DNA of 64,000 bases. Source: Mytilus edulis. Its lineage: Eukaryota; Mollusca; Bivalvia; Mytilida; Mytilidae. Position numbers and translations under genes: made by a program. The stretch spans positions 22,352,193 through 22,416,192 of the forward strand of contig NC_092354.1 in assembly GCF_963676685.1 (NCBI RefSeq), written 5' to 3'. Under the pieces are notes generated by a model. It made no database searches. It saw only the letters and a program-made list of their open reading frames with translations, and was not told the DNA's origin. Shown one piece after another: positions 1-12,200 of this stretch (positions are counted from its first letter, which is position 1; every line of letters begins with the position of its first letter).

Positions 1-1
1 A

Positions 2-1093
2 GAACGATACATAGCTGGGTCTTCAAAATGTTCAACCAAACATCTTTCTAAAGTACTGACTACTATTCTTTCGACAGTTAAAGATGGGCTTCAAAAATAT
101 TGTGAGGAGATATATTCTACCAGTGGTGTTAACCAGATGTGGATTCTCAAAAATTCGAAAGATCTACTGCTTAACCTTCAATCACAATCTTTGCAATTTT
201 GCAGCAACATAAAAACTTTTGATTTTTCTACGCTATATACTACTATTCCCCATGCTCAGTTGAAAGATCGACTACACCATCTCATATAACAGAGCTTTTT
301 CTATAAAAATGGAAATCGTAGATACAAATTTCTTGTTTTGGGTTACAATAATTCATATTTTGTGAAAAATCACACTGAATCTCCCAGAAAATATACAGAA
401 GATGATATTATCAAAATGCTGGACTTTTTGATCGACAATATATTTGTTGAGTTTGGAGGATTTATATTTCAACAGACAGTCGGTATTCCAATGGGTACTA
501 ATTGTGCACCCCTGCTGGCTGATTTGTTTTTGTACTCGTATGAAGCAGAATTCATTCAGAACCTTCTAAAAGACAAAAAGAAAAAGCACCTTGCGAAATT
601 CTTTAATTTTACTTTCCGATATATTGATGATGTTCTATCATTGAATAACCCATATTTCAGCCAATACTTACATCTCATATATCCAAGTGAACTTGAAATT
701 AAGGATACCACTGATACTAGAAGGACTGCTTCATACCTTGATCTTTTCCTCAATATTGACGTAGATGGACGACTTCACACGAAAATCTATGATAAACGGG
801 ACGATTTCAACTTCCCAATTATCAATTTCCCATTTCTCAGCAGTAACATACCCTCTGCCCCTTCGTATGGTGTTTACATATCACAATTGATACGTTATTC
901 ACGTGCTTGTTCACACTATACGGACTTCATATACAGGAGTGTGCTCCTTACGCAGAAACTGCTCCAACAAAGTTATGAGGAGGACAGATTAAAATTGACA
1001 CTCCGTAAATTTTATGGACACCATCACGATTTGGTGGATCCATACGATGTTTCGTTGACCAAACTAGCTAAGGACATTTTTACCACATGGTAG
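2..1093 (+). pseudogene. Penelope-like element reverse transcriptase, broken
   Basis: Reading frame 2 is open from the window edge except for one TAA at 287-289, and ends with a stop at 1093. Before the stop it carries an FDFSTLYTTIPH motif (RT motif A of Penelope-like elements). After it come GIPMGTNCAPLLADLFLY (motif B region) and FRYIDDV with the catalytic Asp pair (motif C). An SNIPSAPSYGVYISQLIRYS stretch and a C-terminal HHHDLVDPYDVS block follow, both typical of this class. No GIY-YIG domain follows the RT, which fits families whose endonuclease is N-terminal. The 5' part lies outside the window. The single nonsense codon and lack of an ATG make this a dead or recently dying copy. It would act in the nucleus by target-primed reverse transcription. 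Confidence 0.85.
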
Positions 1094-2580
1094 ATTGTGT
1101 TTTGTCATAATGTCGTCTAATCTTTTAATTACCAAACGTGACTTATTCCCGATTGTGACTGTTTTGCCGAGTGTGAACTCGCATTACTATAAGACGTGGT
1201 ACGGTACTTATACATCCCAAATTCATGTATTTAGTTTAAATGTTTAATGTTATATTTGTAATTCTCATCGGATTTTGTCAAATGTGTTGACGTCTTTTCT
1301 ATTATATTTATGTGTTATGGTAAGGAAAATTAATCACCGCCTTCATTTATCAGATTTGATTTCGTTCAAAGGAATCAGTACGATATTTTACGTTTGAAGT
1401 TAGATTCATAACAAACCTGACATAGTTTTATAATATAGTTAATTGCTACCTCAGTTTTATATTAATAAGAATTAAAATGTGCTTTGTTATTAAATGCAAT
1501 ATCAGTATTTAGTTCAAATACATAATCTTAAATTAATCCTAATTCTATCTTATTCATTCTTATGTGACGTCATTTTTTCATTTTTTGATGCTCTGTTTTA
1601 CTAATTCAAATGACGTCATTTTTTCGTCATTTTTCAGTTTCAAATAGAACGTCACTTGGCGTAGAGGTTTAAACGTATTCGGACGTGTCTACTTTTGTGT
1701 TTCAAATGTCTGGTTATGTAAATGTATTTCAGTTGTTTCCTGTAATTAGTTAATACTTCAGCTTTATCATGTACATCTTTTGAATATTCATTTTATTAAA
1801 TTTACTGTTTGCAAAAGTATAAATTACTCTAAATTATAGGGATTTTCTGGTAACTTAACAGAAAACCCTTGCCGTTTTTGGCACAACCTTTTTTATCTTT
1901 TGGTCCTCGATGCTGTTCAACTTTGTACTCGTTTCGGCTTTCAAACTTTTGTATCTGTGCGTCACACATAGGTCTTGTGTGGACAAAATACACTTCTGGC
2001 GTATTAAAATTTTGAACTTGTTGCCTTTTGTTGGCTGTTGTTCGTGTGATTCTTTGTCAATTGTGTTCTCCAATTTATTTATATTGTAGTCCTGTGTTGT
2101 CATTTTGATGTTATATTTCACATGGCCATAAAAGTGCGAGGTTTGGCATGCCACAAAACCAGGTTCAACCCACCATTTTTTCCTTTAAAAATGCCCTGTA
2201 CCAAGTCAGGAATATGGTCATTGTTATATTATAGTTCGTTTCTGTGTGTATTACATTATAACGTTGTGTCGTTTGTTTTCTCTTATTTTTGAGTGTAAAT
2301 TCACATTGCGATAAGACGTGTCACGGTACTTGTCTATCCCAAATTCATGTATTTGGTTTTGATGTTATATATATATGTTATATTTGTTATTCTCGTGGGA
2401 TTTTGTCTATATGTGTTACATTTTAGTGTTATGTCGTTGTTCTCCTCTTATATTTAATGCGTTTCCCTCGGTTTTAGTTTGTTATCCCGATTTTGTTTTT
2501 TGTCCATGGATTTATGAGTTTTGAACAGCGGTATACTACTGTTGCCTTTATTTCCCAAATTAAGTTAAGGTTTATGTACC
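1094..2580 (+). repeat. 3' region of the Penelope-like copy, with internal direct repeat
   Basis: No supported coding frame. A ~130-bp segment at about 1170-1300 (GAGTGTGAACTCGCATTA, TAAGACGTG, CCCAAATTCATGTATTT) returns in diverged form at about 2290-2420 in the same orientation. The stretch 2100-2230 matches, inverted, the dispersed family called A here (marker CCAAGTCAGGAATATG). 2221-2570 carries family D (marker GAACAGCGGTATACTACTGT). The minus-strand reading frame over 1855-2154 has no recognisable domain and is treated as chance. Confidence 0.5.
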
Positions 2581-3382
2581 CTTCTGTAGCCATTTTTGTA
2601 CGAACTTTTCAAACTTCAATTGTATCAAAACTACAGATATTATGAATAATAGAAATAGGCCATTTTGTACATATTCCAAGGGGAAACTTGATGCAAAGCA
2701 TTATTTTTTACTGTTCCATTGCATTTAATAGAAAATGAGGACTTTGTGGCAAATAAATCTAGATTTTTATAGAAAATCCACAGCCTTTATCCTTGTACTC
2801 TCATATTTGGCAATTTGATGACCGAAAGATATAGGATTATTGCATGCAGTGCTAGCATTGATTTCCTTAAAACAAGTTTATAAATGTAGTTATTGGTTAA
2901 GACAAGTATAAATATGGCCAAAATCAAGTACACCTTTTAGGGTGCGCTCGACTTTAGTGACTCAGCACGAGGTGTTTTGGAATTTACAGGTTACTTAGAA
3001 CTTTTGTAAAAAATAAACACTAGCACATCATAGAAAATCAAGTGAGTAATTTATGTTTCAAATTTTATAACAAAAATCTCTGTATTAAAGGCTGTGGAAA
3101 AAACAGTGAAAAAACTATGTGAATTAATTTTTTTTATCCTACATTGAACTTTTGATGTCGTCCCTTAAGCATGTAAAGTATGAGTTAAACCATGCGACAC
3201 ATGATATAGAGACATTCATTCAATGACATAACGTAATTTTTATTTTGGTGTATGAACAATGAGGTTATCAACAGTTCTTTAGATTCTGAAAAGGTGAATT
3301 GTCCAATTTTACAAACCACGAATGAGAACGCTCATTAACCTTTGTTTATTAAATTCAAACTGTTATAAAACATACCTGTTAT
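2581..3382. other. No recognisable gene
   Basis: AT-rich sequence with no open frame of note, no tandem repeat and no match to the other repeats of the window that I could see. Confidence 0.5.
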
Positions 3383-4567
3383 TTTACAAAAGCAAAATCA
3401 CAAAAAACTGAACTCCGGGGATAATTCAAAGGCACTGGATACGGTTACATGGAAATGTAACAATAATAAAAATATTATTGTTACATTGGAGACTAAATGC
3501 CGGAATGCATTGTTGGGTAAGGAACCGATTAATTACGAATGTAACAATAATTTTTGAGGCTACGGTTACATTGCGTAATATTTACATGAAAAACAACAAT
3601 GTACGATGGGACTAGTAATATGTACTAAATAATAAAAGTTGGAGACATTTATTTTATATTAACAACATGAACAATACATACAATTATTACATACAATTTC
3701 TTACAATAACGGTTTATACATATCCAGTAAGTGGTTTTTGGAGCATTTTAAAGTTCTACACATTTTTGATAAAACCACTCAAAGCAATTTTCGTATATAG
3801 GTATATAGGTTAAAAAGAGGGAAAAAAACATCTTTGGTTTGGGCGAGCTGCATCTGATTTTGAAACGAAATTACGTCCTTCATAGATACTTGTATACAGA
3901 AGTTACTATAGTTTTTTTAAAAGTTCACAGTTAGCAAACTTTGCTTTTGATGTATCTTTTTTTTTAGAACTGCGTTTGTATAGTTGTGTGAAATTTGTGT
4001 CTTGATATTGTTTCAGTTTCGTTTTAAACGCATCCCAAGTTTTAAATTTTTAACCCAAAACAAAATTGGTAATATGAATCTCTTCATCCATTGTTCAAAG
4101 GATAACTTGGTGACAGTTATAAGAGTAGTTGTGCAATTAAATACATAGAAGTGAGCATTTTTCTCAGCCTGAGTTCTCAACAAGAAACCATTGAACTACA
4201 TGTTTCGCCTTTGGCACTACTAATCTGAAGTAGTACCTTTAAGAACATCAAACTCCGACCATTAATACATAAAACTATTTAAACACCATGTGTTGAATAA
4301 TAATAATATTTATTATTTACCATTATCACAAGTATTATTTAATATAACATATGAGAGAATTAAGCAACAAAACTATATAGAAGATTTAAGTTTAATGAAT
4401 CTAGCGTGCATTGCTGTTCTTCATGTAACAATAACACAATTTAACCGTAGTTTGAATAATTATTGTTACAATTGTAATTAATCGGATCCTTACCCAGCTT
4501 TGCATTCCGGCAATTAGTCTCCAATGTAACAATAACTTAATCTCCAATGTAACAATAACATTTTTAT

Positions 4568-4622
4568 ACGACCGCAAAATTTGAAAAATTTTTCGTCGTA
4601 TATTGCTATCACGTTGGCGTCG

Positions 4623-4681
<59 letters not shown>

Positions 4682-6704
4682 CGGCGTCCGAATACTTTTA
4701 GTTTTCGCACTCTAACTTTAGTAAAAGTGAATGGAAATCTATGAAATTTTAACACAAGGTTTATGACCACAAAAGGAAGGTTGGTATTGATTATGGGAGT
4801 TTTGGTCCCAACATTTTAGGAATTAGGGGCCAAAAAGGGCCCAAATAAGCATTTTCTTGGTTTTCGCACTATAACTTTAGTTTAAGTTAATAGAAATCTA
4901 TGAAATTTTGACACAAGGTTTATGACCACAAAAGAAAGGTTGGGATTGATTTTGGGAGTTTTGGTTCCAACAGTTTAGGAATTAGGGGCCAAAAAAGGGC
5001 CCAAATAAGCATTATTCTAGGTTTTCGCACAATAACTTTAGTTTAAGTAAATAGAAATCAATGAAATTTAAACACAATGTTTATGACCACAAAAGGAAGG
5101 TTGGTATTGATTTTGGGAGTTTTGGTCCTAACAGTTTAGGAATAAGGGGCCCAAAGGGTCCAAAATTGAACTTTGTGTGATTTCATCAAAAATTGAATAA
5201 TTGGGGTTCTTTGATATGCCGAATCTAACTATGTATGTAGATTCTTAACTTTTGGTCCCGTTTTCAAATTGGTCTACATTAAGGTCCAAAGGGTCCAAAA
5301 TTAAACTTAGTTTGATTTTAACAAAAATTGAATCCTTGGGGTTCTTTGATATGCTGAATTTAAAAATGTACTTAGATTTTTAATTATTGGCCTAGTTTTC
5401 AAGTTGGTCCAAATGGGGGTCTAAAATTAAACTTTGTTTGATTTCATCAAAAATTGAATAAATGGGTTCTTTGATATGCAAAATCTAACTGTGTATGTAG
5501 ATTCTTAATTTTTGGTCCAGTTTTCAAATTGGTCTACATTAAGGTCCAAAGGGTCCAAAATTAAACTAAGTTTGATTTTAACAAAAATTAAATTCTTGGG
5601 CTTATTTGATATGCTTTATCTAAATATGTACTTTGATTTTTGATTATGGGCCCAGTTTTCAAGTTGGTCCAAATCAGGATTCCATATGAAATATTGTGCA
5701 ATAGCAAGAAATTTTCAATTGCACAGTATTGCACAATAGCAAGAAATATCTAATTGCACAATATTGTGTAATAGCAATTAATTTTCAATTGGAGTTATCT
5801 TTCTTTGTATAGAATAGTAGTTGATAATATATGTTGGAAATTTGCCAGACATGACTATGATGTCATTTTCTATTTTTATTTGCCAATAACTTTATGTAAA
5901 TGACTTCATTGGAAATTTGCCAATATAAAATGTTGCTGATGAAGCTTTTTTTCCTTATCTTATCTAAAATGTTTTTAGATAATGTATGTTGGACATTTGC
6001 CAGACATGACTATGATGTCATTTTCTATTTTTATTTGCCAATAACTTTATGTAAATAACTTCATTGGAAATTTGCCAATATAAAATGTTGCTGATGAAGT
6101 TTTTTTTTATTGTTTTATACAATAAACAATGTATATTCACTTTTACTACCAACCAATCTTTACCATTCAGTGATAACAAGCACTTTATTTTACATTTTAA
6201 TATTTTATGATGTATTTAAAAGAGTAGTTATTGTTGCAAACTCCATTAGAAATTTGAATTGATATCAGTTTTGGAAAAAGGGAAACGGGGATGTGAAAAA
6301 AAGGGGGGGGGTAAATTTTTCTCATTTCAGATTTCATAAATAAAAAGAAAATTTCTTCAAACATTTTTTTGAGAGGATTAATATTCAACAGCATAGTGAA
6401 TTGCTCAAAGGCAAAAAAAAACTTTTAAGTTCATTAGACCACATTCGTTCTGTGTCAGAAACCTATGCTGTGTCATGATCAACTATTTAATTTTAGATTT
6501 AAAAAGTTTGAAGAAGAAATCTTTAATTGATTTGTAAAATCTTGACATTTGTTTTGTGTAAAAAAAAACCATGTAATGTCAAAAATTTGATCACAATCCA
6601 AATTCAGAGCTGTATCACGCTTGAATGTTTTGTCCATACTTGCCCCAACTGTTCAGGGTTCGACCTCTGCGGTCGTATAAAGCTGCGCCCTGCGGAGCAC
6701 CTGG
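4568..6704. mobile_element. 2.14-kb non-autonomous element nested in the MITE, with CGT microsatellite
   Basis: It is absent from the otherwise identical right copy (empty site near 15606-15618), so both ends are exact. It starts ACGACCGCAAAATTTG and ends GCGGAGCACCTGG. TTAT occurs at 4564-4567 and again at 6705-6708 and is single at the empty site. An inverted ACGACCGCA/TGCGGTCGT pair lies near the ends, and a short hairpin (GCT-CGC/GCG-AGC) precedes the right end. Inside are a (CGT)n tract, three ~161-bp tandem units (from about 4697, 4858, 5021), several ~130-bp units (from about 5158), and a ~153-bp tandem duplication (5822-5946 and 5975-6103). It has no coding capacity. The 3' hairpin followed by CTGG recalls Helitrons, but the TTAT duplication argues against that. 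Confidence 0.75.
4616..4682. repeat. (CGT)n microsatellite
   Basis: About 20 uninterrupted GTC/CGT triplets sit ~50 bp inside the left end of the 2.14-kb element, flanked by GGCGTC and CCGGCGTCC. Confidence 0.9.
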
Positions 6705-6747
6705 TTATTATTGTTACATCTCGGTCCATGTAACCGTAGCCAGTGCC

Positions 6748-6925
6748 TAATTCAAAACGGAAAGTTCTTAATAAAATGGCAAAATCAAAATATAAAACAC
6801 ATCAAACAATTTGAAAACAACTGTCATATACCTGACTTGGTACAGGCATTTTCGTATGTAGAAAATGGTGGATAAACCCTGGTTTTATAGCGACAAATAA
6901 AAGTGTAACCAACAATGTGTTTTCT
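6748..6925. repeat. Dispersed repeat family A, split by the MITE
   Basis: The left part is 3383-3430 (AAAATCACAAAAAACTGAAC). It resumes here with ATTCAAAACGGAAAGTTC, then CTGTCATATACCTGACTTGG and AAAATGGTGGATAAACCCTG. The same modules recur at 2100-2230 and 39215-39454 (inverted) and at 26540-26800, 43865-44050, 50005-50225 and 61005-61285. This is an uncharacterised, non-coding interspersed family about 200-250 bp long. Confidence 0.7.
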
Positions 6926-7189
6926 TGCGGTTCCTCGAATGACCGAATAGCGCTTGTAATGACCGAATGACACTTGAAATATGAATATTACAACATATTT
7001 GTGACTTTTAAACATTGATTATTAAAACTTGTATAGAATGGACTTCGGGAATGTCCGGAGAGCCGACAACCTTGCTTCGGAAGTTGATCCAATATGGTGA
7101 CTAAGGATAACGCAAATATACCATGCGCCATGTTGGATGTACACACTTATTGACACTATATCTTATACGCTGACATCACCAGAAATTTC

Positions 7190-7345
7190 TTCTTTCATGA
7201 TGTACAACGACGGGTGCCACATGTGAAGCAGGATATGCTTACTCTTCCGGAGCACCTGAGATCACTCCTAGTTTTTGCTGGGATTCGTGTTGCTTATTCT
7301 TTAGTTTTCTATGTTGTGTCATGTGTACTATTGTTTTCTTCGGGT
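7190..7345 (+). repeat. Penelope-like 3' tail fragment
   Basis: The stretch GGGTGCCACATGTGAAGCAG ... CCGGAGCACCTGAGATCACT ... GGGATTCGTGTTGCTTATTC is the reverse complement of the non-coding part of the PLE piece at 60381-60640. A second copy in the duplicated segment lies at about 16095-16250. Non-coding. Confidence 0.55.
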
Positions 7346-7639
7346 CACGCATTATTTGCATGATAAAACAATAAAAATTCATTGTTATAAATATTTGGCA
7401 TCTTCTTATATAAAAGTTGATAAAAAATATTAATTTTAATTATCATATAAAATCTTAAATTTTCATATACCACAGAAACTCGTGTAATAATCTCAAACCC
7501 GTATTATATAATAAGATTAAACCGGCTTACTCCACTACTTTTTATCATCTTCCATTAATGACCTCCCTGCAACAGTAACATAAAAAAAAACACGCTTATT
7601 AACAGAATCATTAAAAATCATCAAGACTGTACCATATAG

Positions 7640-8830
7640 TACAAAATAACATTATCTGCCCAGCCAAATGGGAACAAACTTCAGGTGTGCAATTCCATCC
7701 AGAAAAATGCAACTTTCTGACTGTAACACGATCAGAGTCATCATTCAAACATGATTATATATTAAAATGCCACATTTTAGAATCGGTCAACACAACAAAA
7801 TATCTTGGTAACGTCTTATCTAATCATTTCTCTCATTGTAACAAGATCAGAGTCACCTTTCAAACATGACTATATATCAAAAGGCCACATTTTAGAATCC
7901 GTCAACGCTGCAAAATATTTTTGAATCATCTAACAACATGTCTTGGGATACCTTTATCAACACATTACTGCAAAAGCAAATAAGGTCTTCTAGTCTTTCT
8001 TAAAGAAACTTAAAAAAATAAATCAGAAAGAAACAAAAAGATTGGCATACAATTCCATGGTACGAACGAATTTAGATATACTGCTCTTTAGTTTGGTCAC
8101 TTCACATCCAAAAACATAAAAAAAAACCAACAACATTTAAATACATGTAGTACAAAGAAGGGAAGCACACTACGTCACCAACAGGTATACATATCGTATC
8201 TAACAACACAGTGGCGGATCCAGGGGGGGGGGGGGGGGGTTCCGGGGGTGCGCACCCCCTTTATTTTTGCCGATCAATGCATTTGTATCGGGACATATGT
8301 TTTGCACCCCCCCCCCTTTGCCCTGGGTTCCCTGGGTTAGCACCCCCCCTTTCGAAAATTCCTATATCCGCCCCTGCAACACATCTTGGGATACCCATAT
8401 CAACAACATTACTGCAAAAGCAAATAAGATCTTGGGCTTTCTTAAAAGAAACTTAATAGATAAATCAGAAAGAAACAAAAAGCTTGGCATACAAATTCAT
8501 GATACGAACGAATTCAGAATACTTCTTTTCAGTTTGGCCACTTCACATCCAAAAAACAAAAAACAACATCATTGAAAAAGTACAAAGAAGGGAAGCACAC
8601 TACGCCACCAACATGTATATAACGTACCACAATACCAGTAGTGTCACTTCCATAATTGGTAATCTTCAATGGAAGTCACTCGAAACTCGCAGAAACCTCA
8701 ACCAAGTAAACAAACTCATCAAAGGTACCAGGACTAAATTTTGTATATACGCCAGACGCGCGTTTTGTCTACAAAAGACTCATCAGTGACGCTCGATGAG
8801 ATACAAAATCTTACACAAAATCATTGCAGT
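7640..8830 (+). pseudogene. Non-LTR reverse transcriptase C-terminal remnant, internally duplicated
   Basis: Fragments such as QFHPEKCNFLTVTR, ILESVNTTKYLG, WDTHINNITAKANKILGFLK and LETRRNLNQVNKL are typical of the RT thumb and following region of invertebrate LINEs. They lie in different frames with stops between them. Two internal duplications add to the damage: 7718-7805 repeats at 7836-7920, and 7935-8170 repeats at 8383-8620. A hAT-like MITE (8209-8376) interrupts the second unit. The 3' part at 8721-8830 merges with the SINE-like family B. The same remnant recurs at about 16545-17735 in the right copy. It is not functional. Confidence 0.75.
8209..8376. mobile_element. hAT-like MITE with G/C tracts
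   Basis: It begins CAGTGGCGGATCCAGG and ends CCTATATCCGCCCCTG, an imperfect inverted repeat of the CAGNGGCGGATC type found at hAT termini. The interior is a long G run and long C runs with GTGCGCACCCCC. CAACA flanks both sides, so a short target duplication is possible but not clean. The right-hand copy of the segment carries the same element at 17113-17284, differing in the C run (10 versus 14). Confidence 0.65.
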
Positions 8831-9234
8831 AGATCCAAACCTTTACCTTTTATCACAGCCTACCAAAAACACCAGGTTCACCAATTCACTACAATATCAA
8901 ACACACGGGGGGGGGGGGGGGGGGGGGGACTTCCTATTATTGAGTATACGGGTATGTGCCAAAATATAGATCATAAATTAATTTTGTGAGATTTTATATA
9001 AAAATGACCCTCCTTTTTAATGACACCCTATACTAAAATGCATTTATGTTTCATAACTGTATATTGATTTGGGGTATATATATATAACTTTATTTCCTCT
9101 ATTATAGAGATTTGGTGTACATGAAATATATAAATCAGAAAATTACAAAAAACAAAGAATTAAAGTCACCGTTTAAAGTTAATATGAGAAAAAAAAATTA
9201 GCACTGTCTATAATATCGGGAACGGACACATCTT

Positions 9235-12200
9235 CTATCGATTGTAGAAATCTCTGCAGATTGTTTCAACGTGACGAACACAAGTCTTAGAGAAAAAAGT
9301 TAATTCATCATTTTCTAATTCATATGACGTATTGCAAGAGAGAATTGTTGTTGTGAATTCATGTGCCGAAAGACTGTCCATAAAAACACTGAACTGAATG
9401 GGATTAATGTTAATAATGTCTTGCCATAGATCATCTCTTTTGTCTTGTATAAAATCACAGGATACCAGTAAGTGTTCAACGATATTCAAGAAGAACTTTC
9501 CACATTTGTCGCAAAGTAAATGTTCATCTTCATAGCGTACTATAGAACATAAGTCAATCACATACTTGGCGGAGACACGAAGTTCGGGAAACTGTTTCGC
9601 AATTGTCCATGCTTTATGCGGTTTGATTGCAGAATGAATATGTCTAAACATATAAAAGTCATTATCGCATGAAATTCGGTAAGACCACCATGTTTCTTCA
9701 CTTGCATTTATATTCTGATTTACAATAATTGACCAAAGTTTTTTTGATGGGAAAGAACCAGTATTTGCAAAATTAACAATATAATCTGTAATGTTATATT
9801 TTTCGGCTGCTTTATAGATGTCAGGTATAAAACCAAGTTGTTCTGGAACACATTTATGTTTGAATTCCATAAGTCTGCTTATCATTATTCGTTTTGGTAA
9901 CGCAGAAGACTTTAACCTACATAGTCTACCAAAAAATAAAAGTTTACATCTGTTGATAATGCTTTCAACTGAAAACCAACCAAGAAGACTTGTACACTTG
10001 TCAGAACGGGTTCGTTTTGGAAGCCCTTGAATAATTTTACACACAAATCTGTGAGATCTTTCTAACATCGTAAGTTCTGTTTGAGTCAAATTGTTCCATA
10101 ACTCACAACCATATAGAGCTTTGCTGTAACATATTTGAAGTATTATCTTGGAACACATCAAAGGGTTTAAAATTGATGGATGAATTCCAGAATTTAGAAC
10201 TGAAAGAGCAGTTGATCGCAACACTCTACAAGCATTCAACGTCTGGTCCATTGATCTAAATTTACAGTTCAGAAGAATACCGACATGTTTGGCAGACGGC
10301 ACGAGTGGTATGATGTCATTATACAAAGTTAGATTGCTGGTAACATTCTTGTTCTTCTTTGAATAACGTAAGACGTTGCTTTTAGTCGGGGAAAACTTGA
10401 ATGCCCACTTCTCACTATATGTCTGACAAATGTTAATAAGTTGTTGCATTCCTTTTTCTGTTGTTGAGAGTAACGCAATGTCGTCGGCTTGAACAGAGCT
10501 GCTTACACTGATATCTAGAAGAACGCATCACAATTTAGAGTCTTCAATGTCGCACAAAAGATCGTTTATGTATACTAAATATAACAGAGCTGATAAGACG
10601 CCACCTTGGCGAACGCCTCGTTTCAGTTCAAACCAACGAGATAGCCTACCATTGAACAGTACAGAACTACGCATGTCACTGTATATTTCATCTATGAGCA
10701 GCCATAAATCACCGGTAACTCCATAGTTATGCAGTTTATATAACAATGCATCATGCCATACGGTGTCGAAAGCTTTCGTGCTATCTAACAGCACAACAAT
10801 AACATCACTGTTACGTTCAATATAATGACGAATCGGTTCTTGTAAGTTAAATGAAGCATGAATACTTGATAATTCCTTTTGGTATGCCATCTGAGATTGA
10901 TGTGGAAACTTTATGTGCAAGGAGTCGAATCGAGGATAAAGAGACTTTTCGAATATCTTGGCGATACAACTTGTTAACGATATACCGCGGTACGAATTGG
11001 GATCAGTTTTGTTTTTATTTCCACCTTTGAATAACGGTATAATCACACTTGTTTTCCAATCTAGAGGAGTATAACGTGTTTGTATTATTAGGTTGAATAG
11101 ATTCCATAAGTGTTTTTGCAATGTTTTACCACCATATTTTATATGCTCATATGAAACGTTGTCTAAACCTGTAGATTTGTTGTTACATAAACTTTTACAA
11201 ATGTTGGAAATTTCTTCAAACTCAAATGGGTTGATTGGAGCTTTGATTTCCTTCTGCGTTTGTCGTATTTTATTCACTTCATGTTTTACCAAATTTATGT
11301 TTGCTGAATTTGTTAACTTGCTATCAAACTGAAAAATGGATTCAAAATGGTCCGCCCATGCTTCGCATATTTCACTTTCGTTTGTATGAGTTATTCCATT
11401 TAAATTTAGTTCACGACAAAAAGTTTTCTGTTTACGTCTGCTTTTTAAGACCGACCATACATATCTTTGATCATTGTCGATAGACTCTTCCATTCTGTTG
11501 GCAATGTTCATAATATGTTCGTTGTAAGCTTTATCCATTTCATTTCTGAAAGTCCGTTTTGCATGTTTGTAATCAGCAAAGAACTGATCGCTTCTATCGT
11601 GAACTTTTCCGTTCAGTATCCATAAACTGCGCTTATTTAGCATTGTTTTGTGTGATTGATCTACGACTTTCGTCCAATAAGGCTTTATATGTTTCACAAA
11701 TTGCTTATGTGGGAGTGTTTCCTTGTCAGCTTTTTGAACAGCAACTATAATAGTCTTATAGTAGAGCTCGATATCTTCTTTGGTCGCTGGTAGTGACGGC
11801 ATTTGAACAGACCATAAAAATTGTGAGACTGCAAATGAATAGTCATTAACTGAATTCATTTCTAACGCTTTGGTCCACGATACTTTGTCAGCCATAACAC
11901 TTTCGTATAAGTTGTCACTATCAGCACGACATTGTTCAATTAGTAAAGTACACGCGATAGGCTTGTGATCAGAAACGTTAAATATGCTTTCGTCTGGGAC
12001 AAACACCTTGTAAATATCTCGTGTATTTTCGTTATTTGTGACTATGTGATCTATCCCTGTTTTAGGACCATCCTCATAAGATTGAAATGTACATACTGGA
12101 CCTTTGGCAAAGTCCTGAACATGTAATGATATACTGTTATTGTCAATAAGGAGACTTTCAAGAAGTTGACTACGACGATCCTGAGTAAACGAATATCGGG

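Larger units (their letters stand above)
3431..6747. mobile_element. Long-TIR MITE with 9-bp target duplication (Mutator-like), carrying a nested insertion
   Basis: The left end starts GGCACTGGATACGGTTACAT. The right end reads ATGTAACCGTAGCCAGTGCC and stops at 6747. The ends are inverted copies for about 130 bp, including the blocks ATTGTTACATTGGAGACTAA and GGGTAAGGA-CCGATTAATT. The flanks are TAATTCAAA at 3422-3430 and TAATTCAAA at 6748-6756, a perfect 9-bp duplication. Without the nested insertion at 4568-6704 the element is about 1.18 kb and has no transposase. Long TIRs with 9-bp duplications are the hallmark of Mutator-like elements. hAT or Merlin are alternatives, but their duplications are usually 8-9 bp with short TIRs. 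A left-truncated copy is at 14814-15651. Confidence 0.75.
3767..9078. repeat. Left copy of a 3.17-kb direct repeat (5.3 kb with nested insertion)
   Basis: From TGATAAAACCACTCAAAGC to TATATTGATTTGGGGTAT this matches 14814-17980 base for base wherever I compared. Differences noted: the 2.14-kb insertion at 4568-6704 and the lengths of two homopolymers (a C run of 10 versus 14, a G run of 22 versus 18). The LINE starts directly at its right edge. Confidence 0.9.

Noticed and set aside
1855-2154. 99-codon minus-strand open frame
   Set aside because: It lies in repeat sequence shared with families A and D; no domain, no splice context.
4568-6704. Helitron assignment of the 2.14-kb element
   Set aside because: The 3' hairpin plus CTGG is suggestive, but the empty site shows a TTAT duplication and the start is not TC, so the class is left open.
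8211-8989. Several overlapping plus-strand open frames with Gly/Pro runs
   Set aside because: They are translations of G and C runs in a MITE and of a frameshifted LINE relic.
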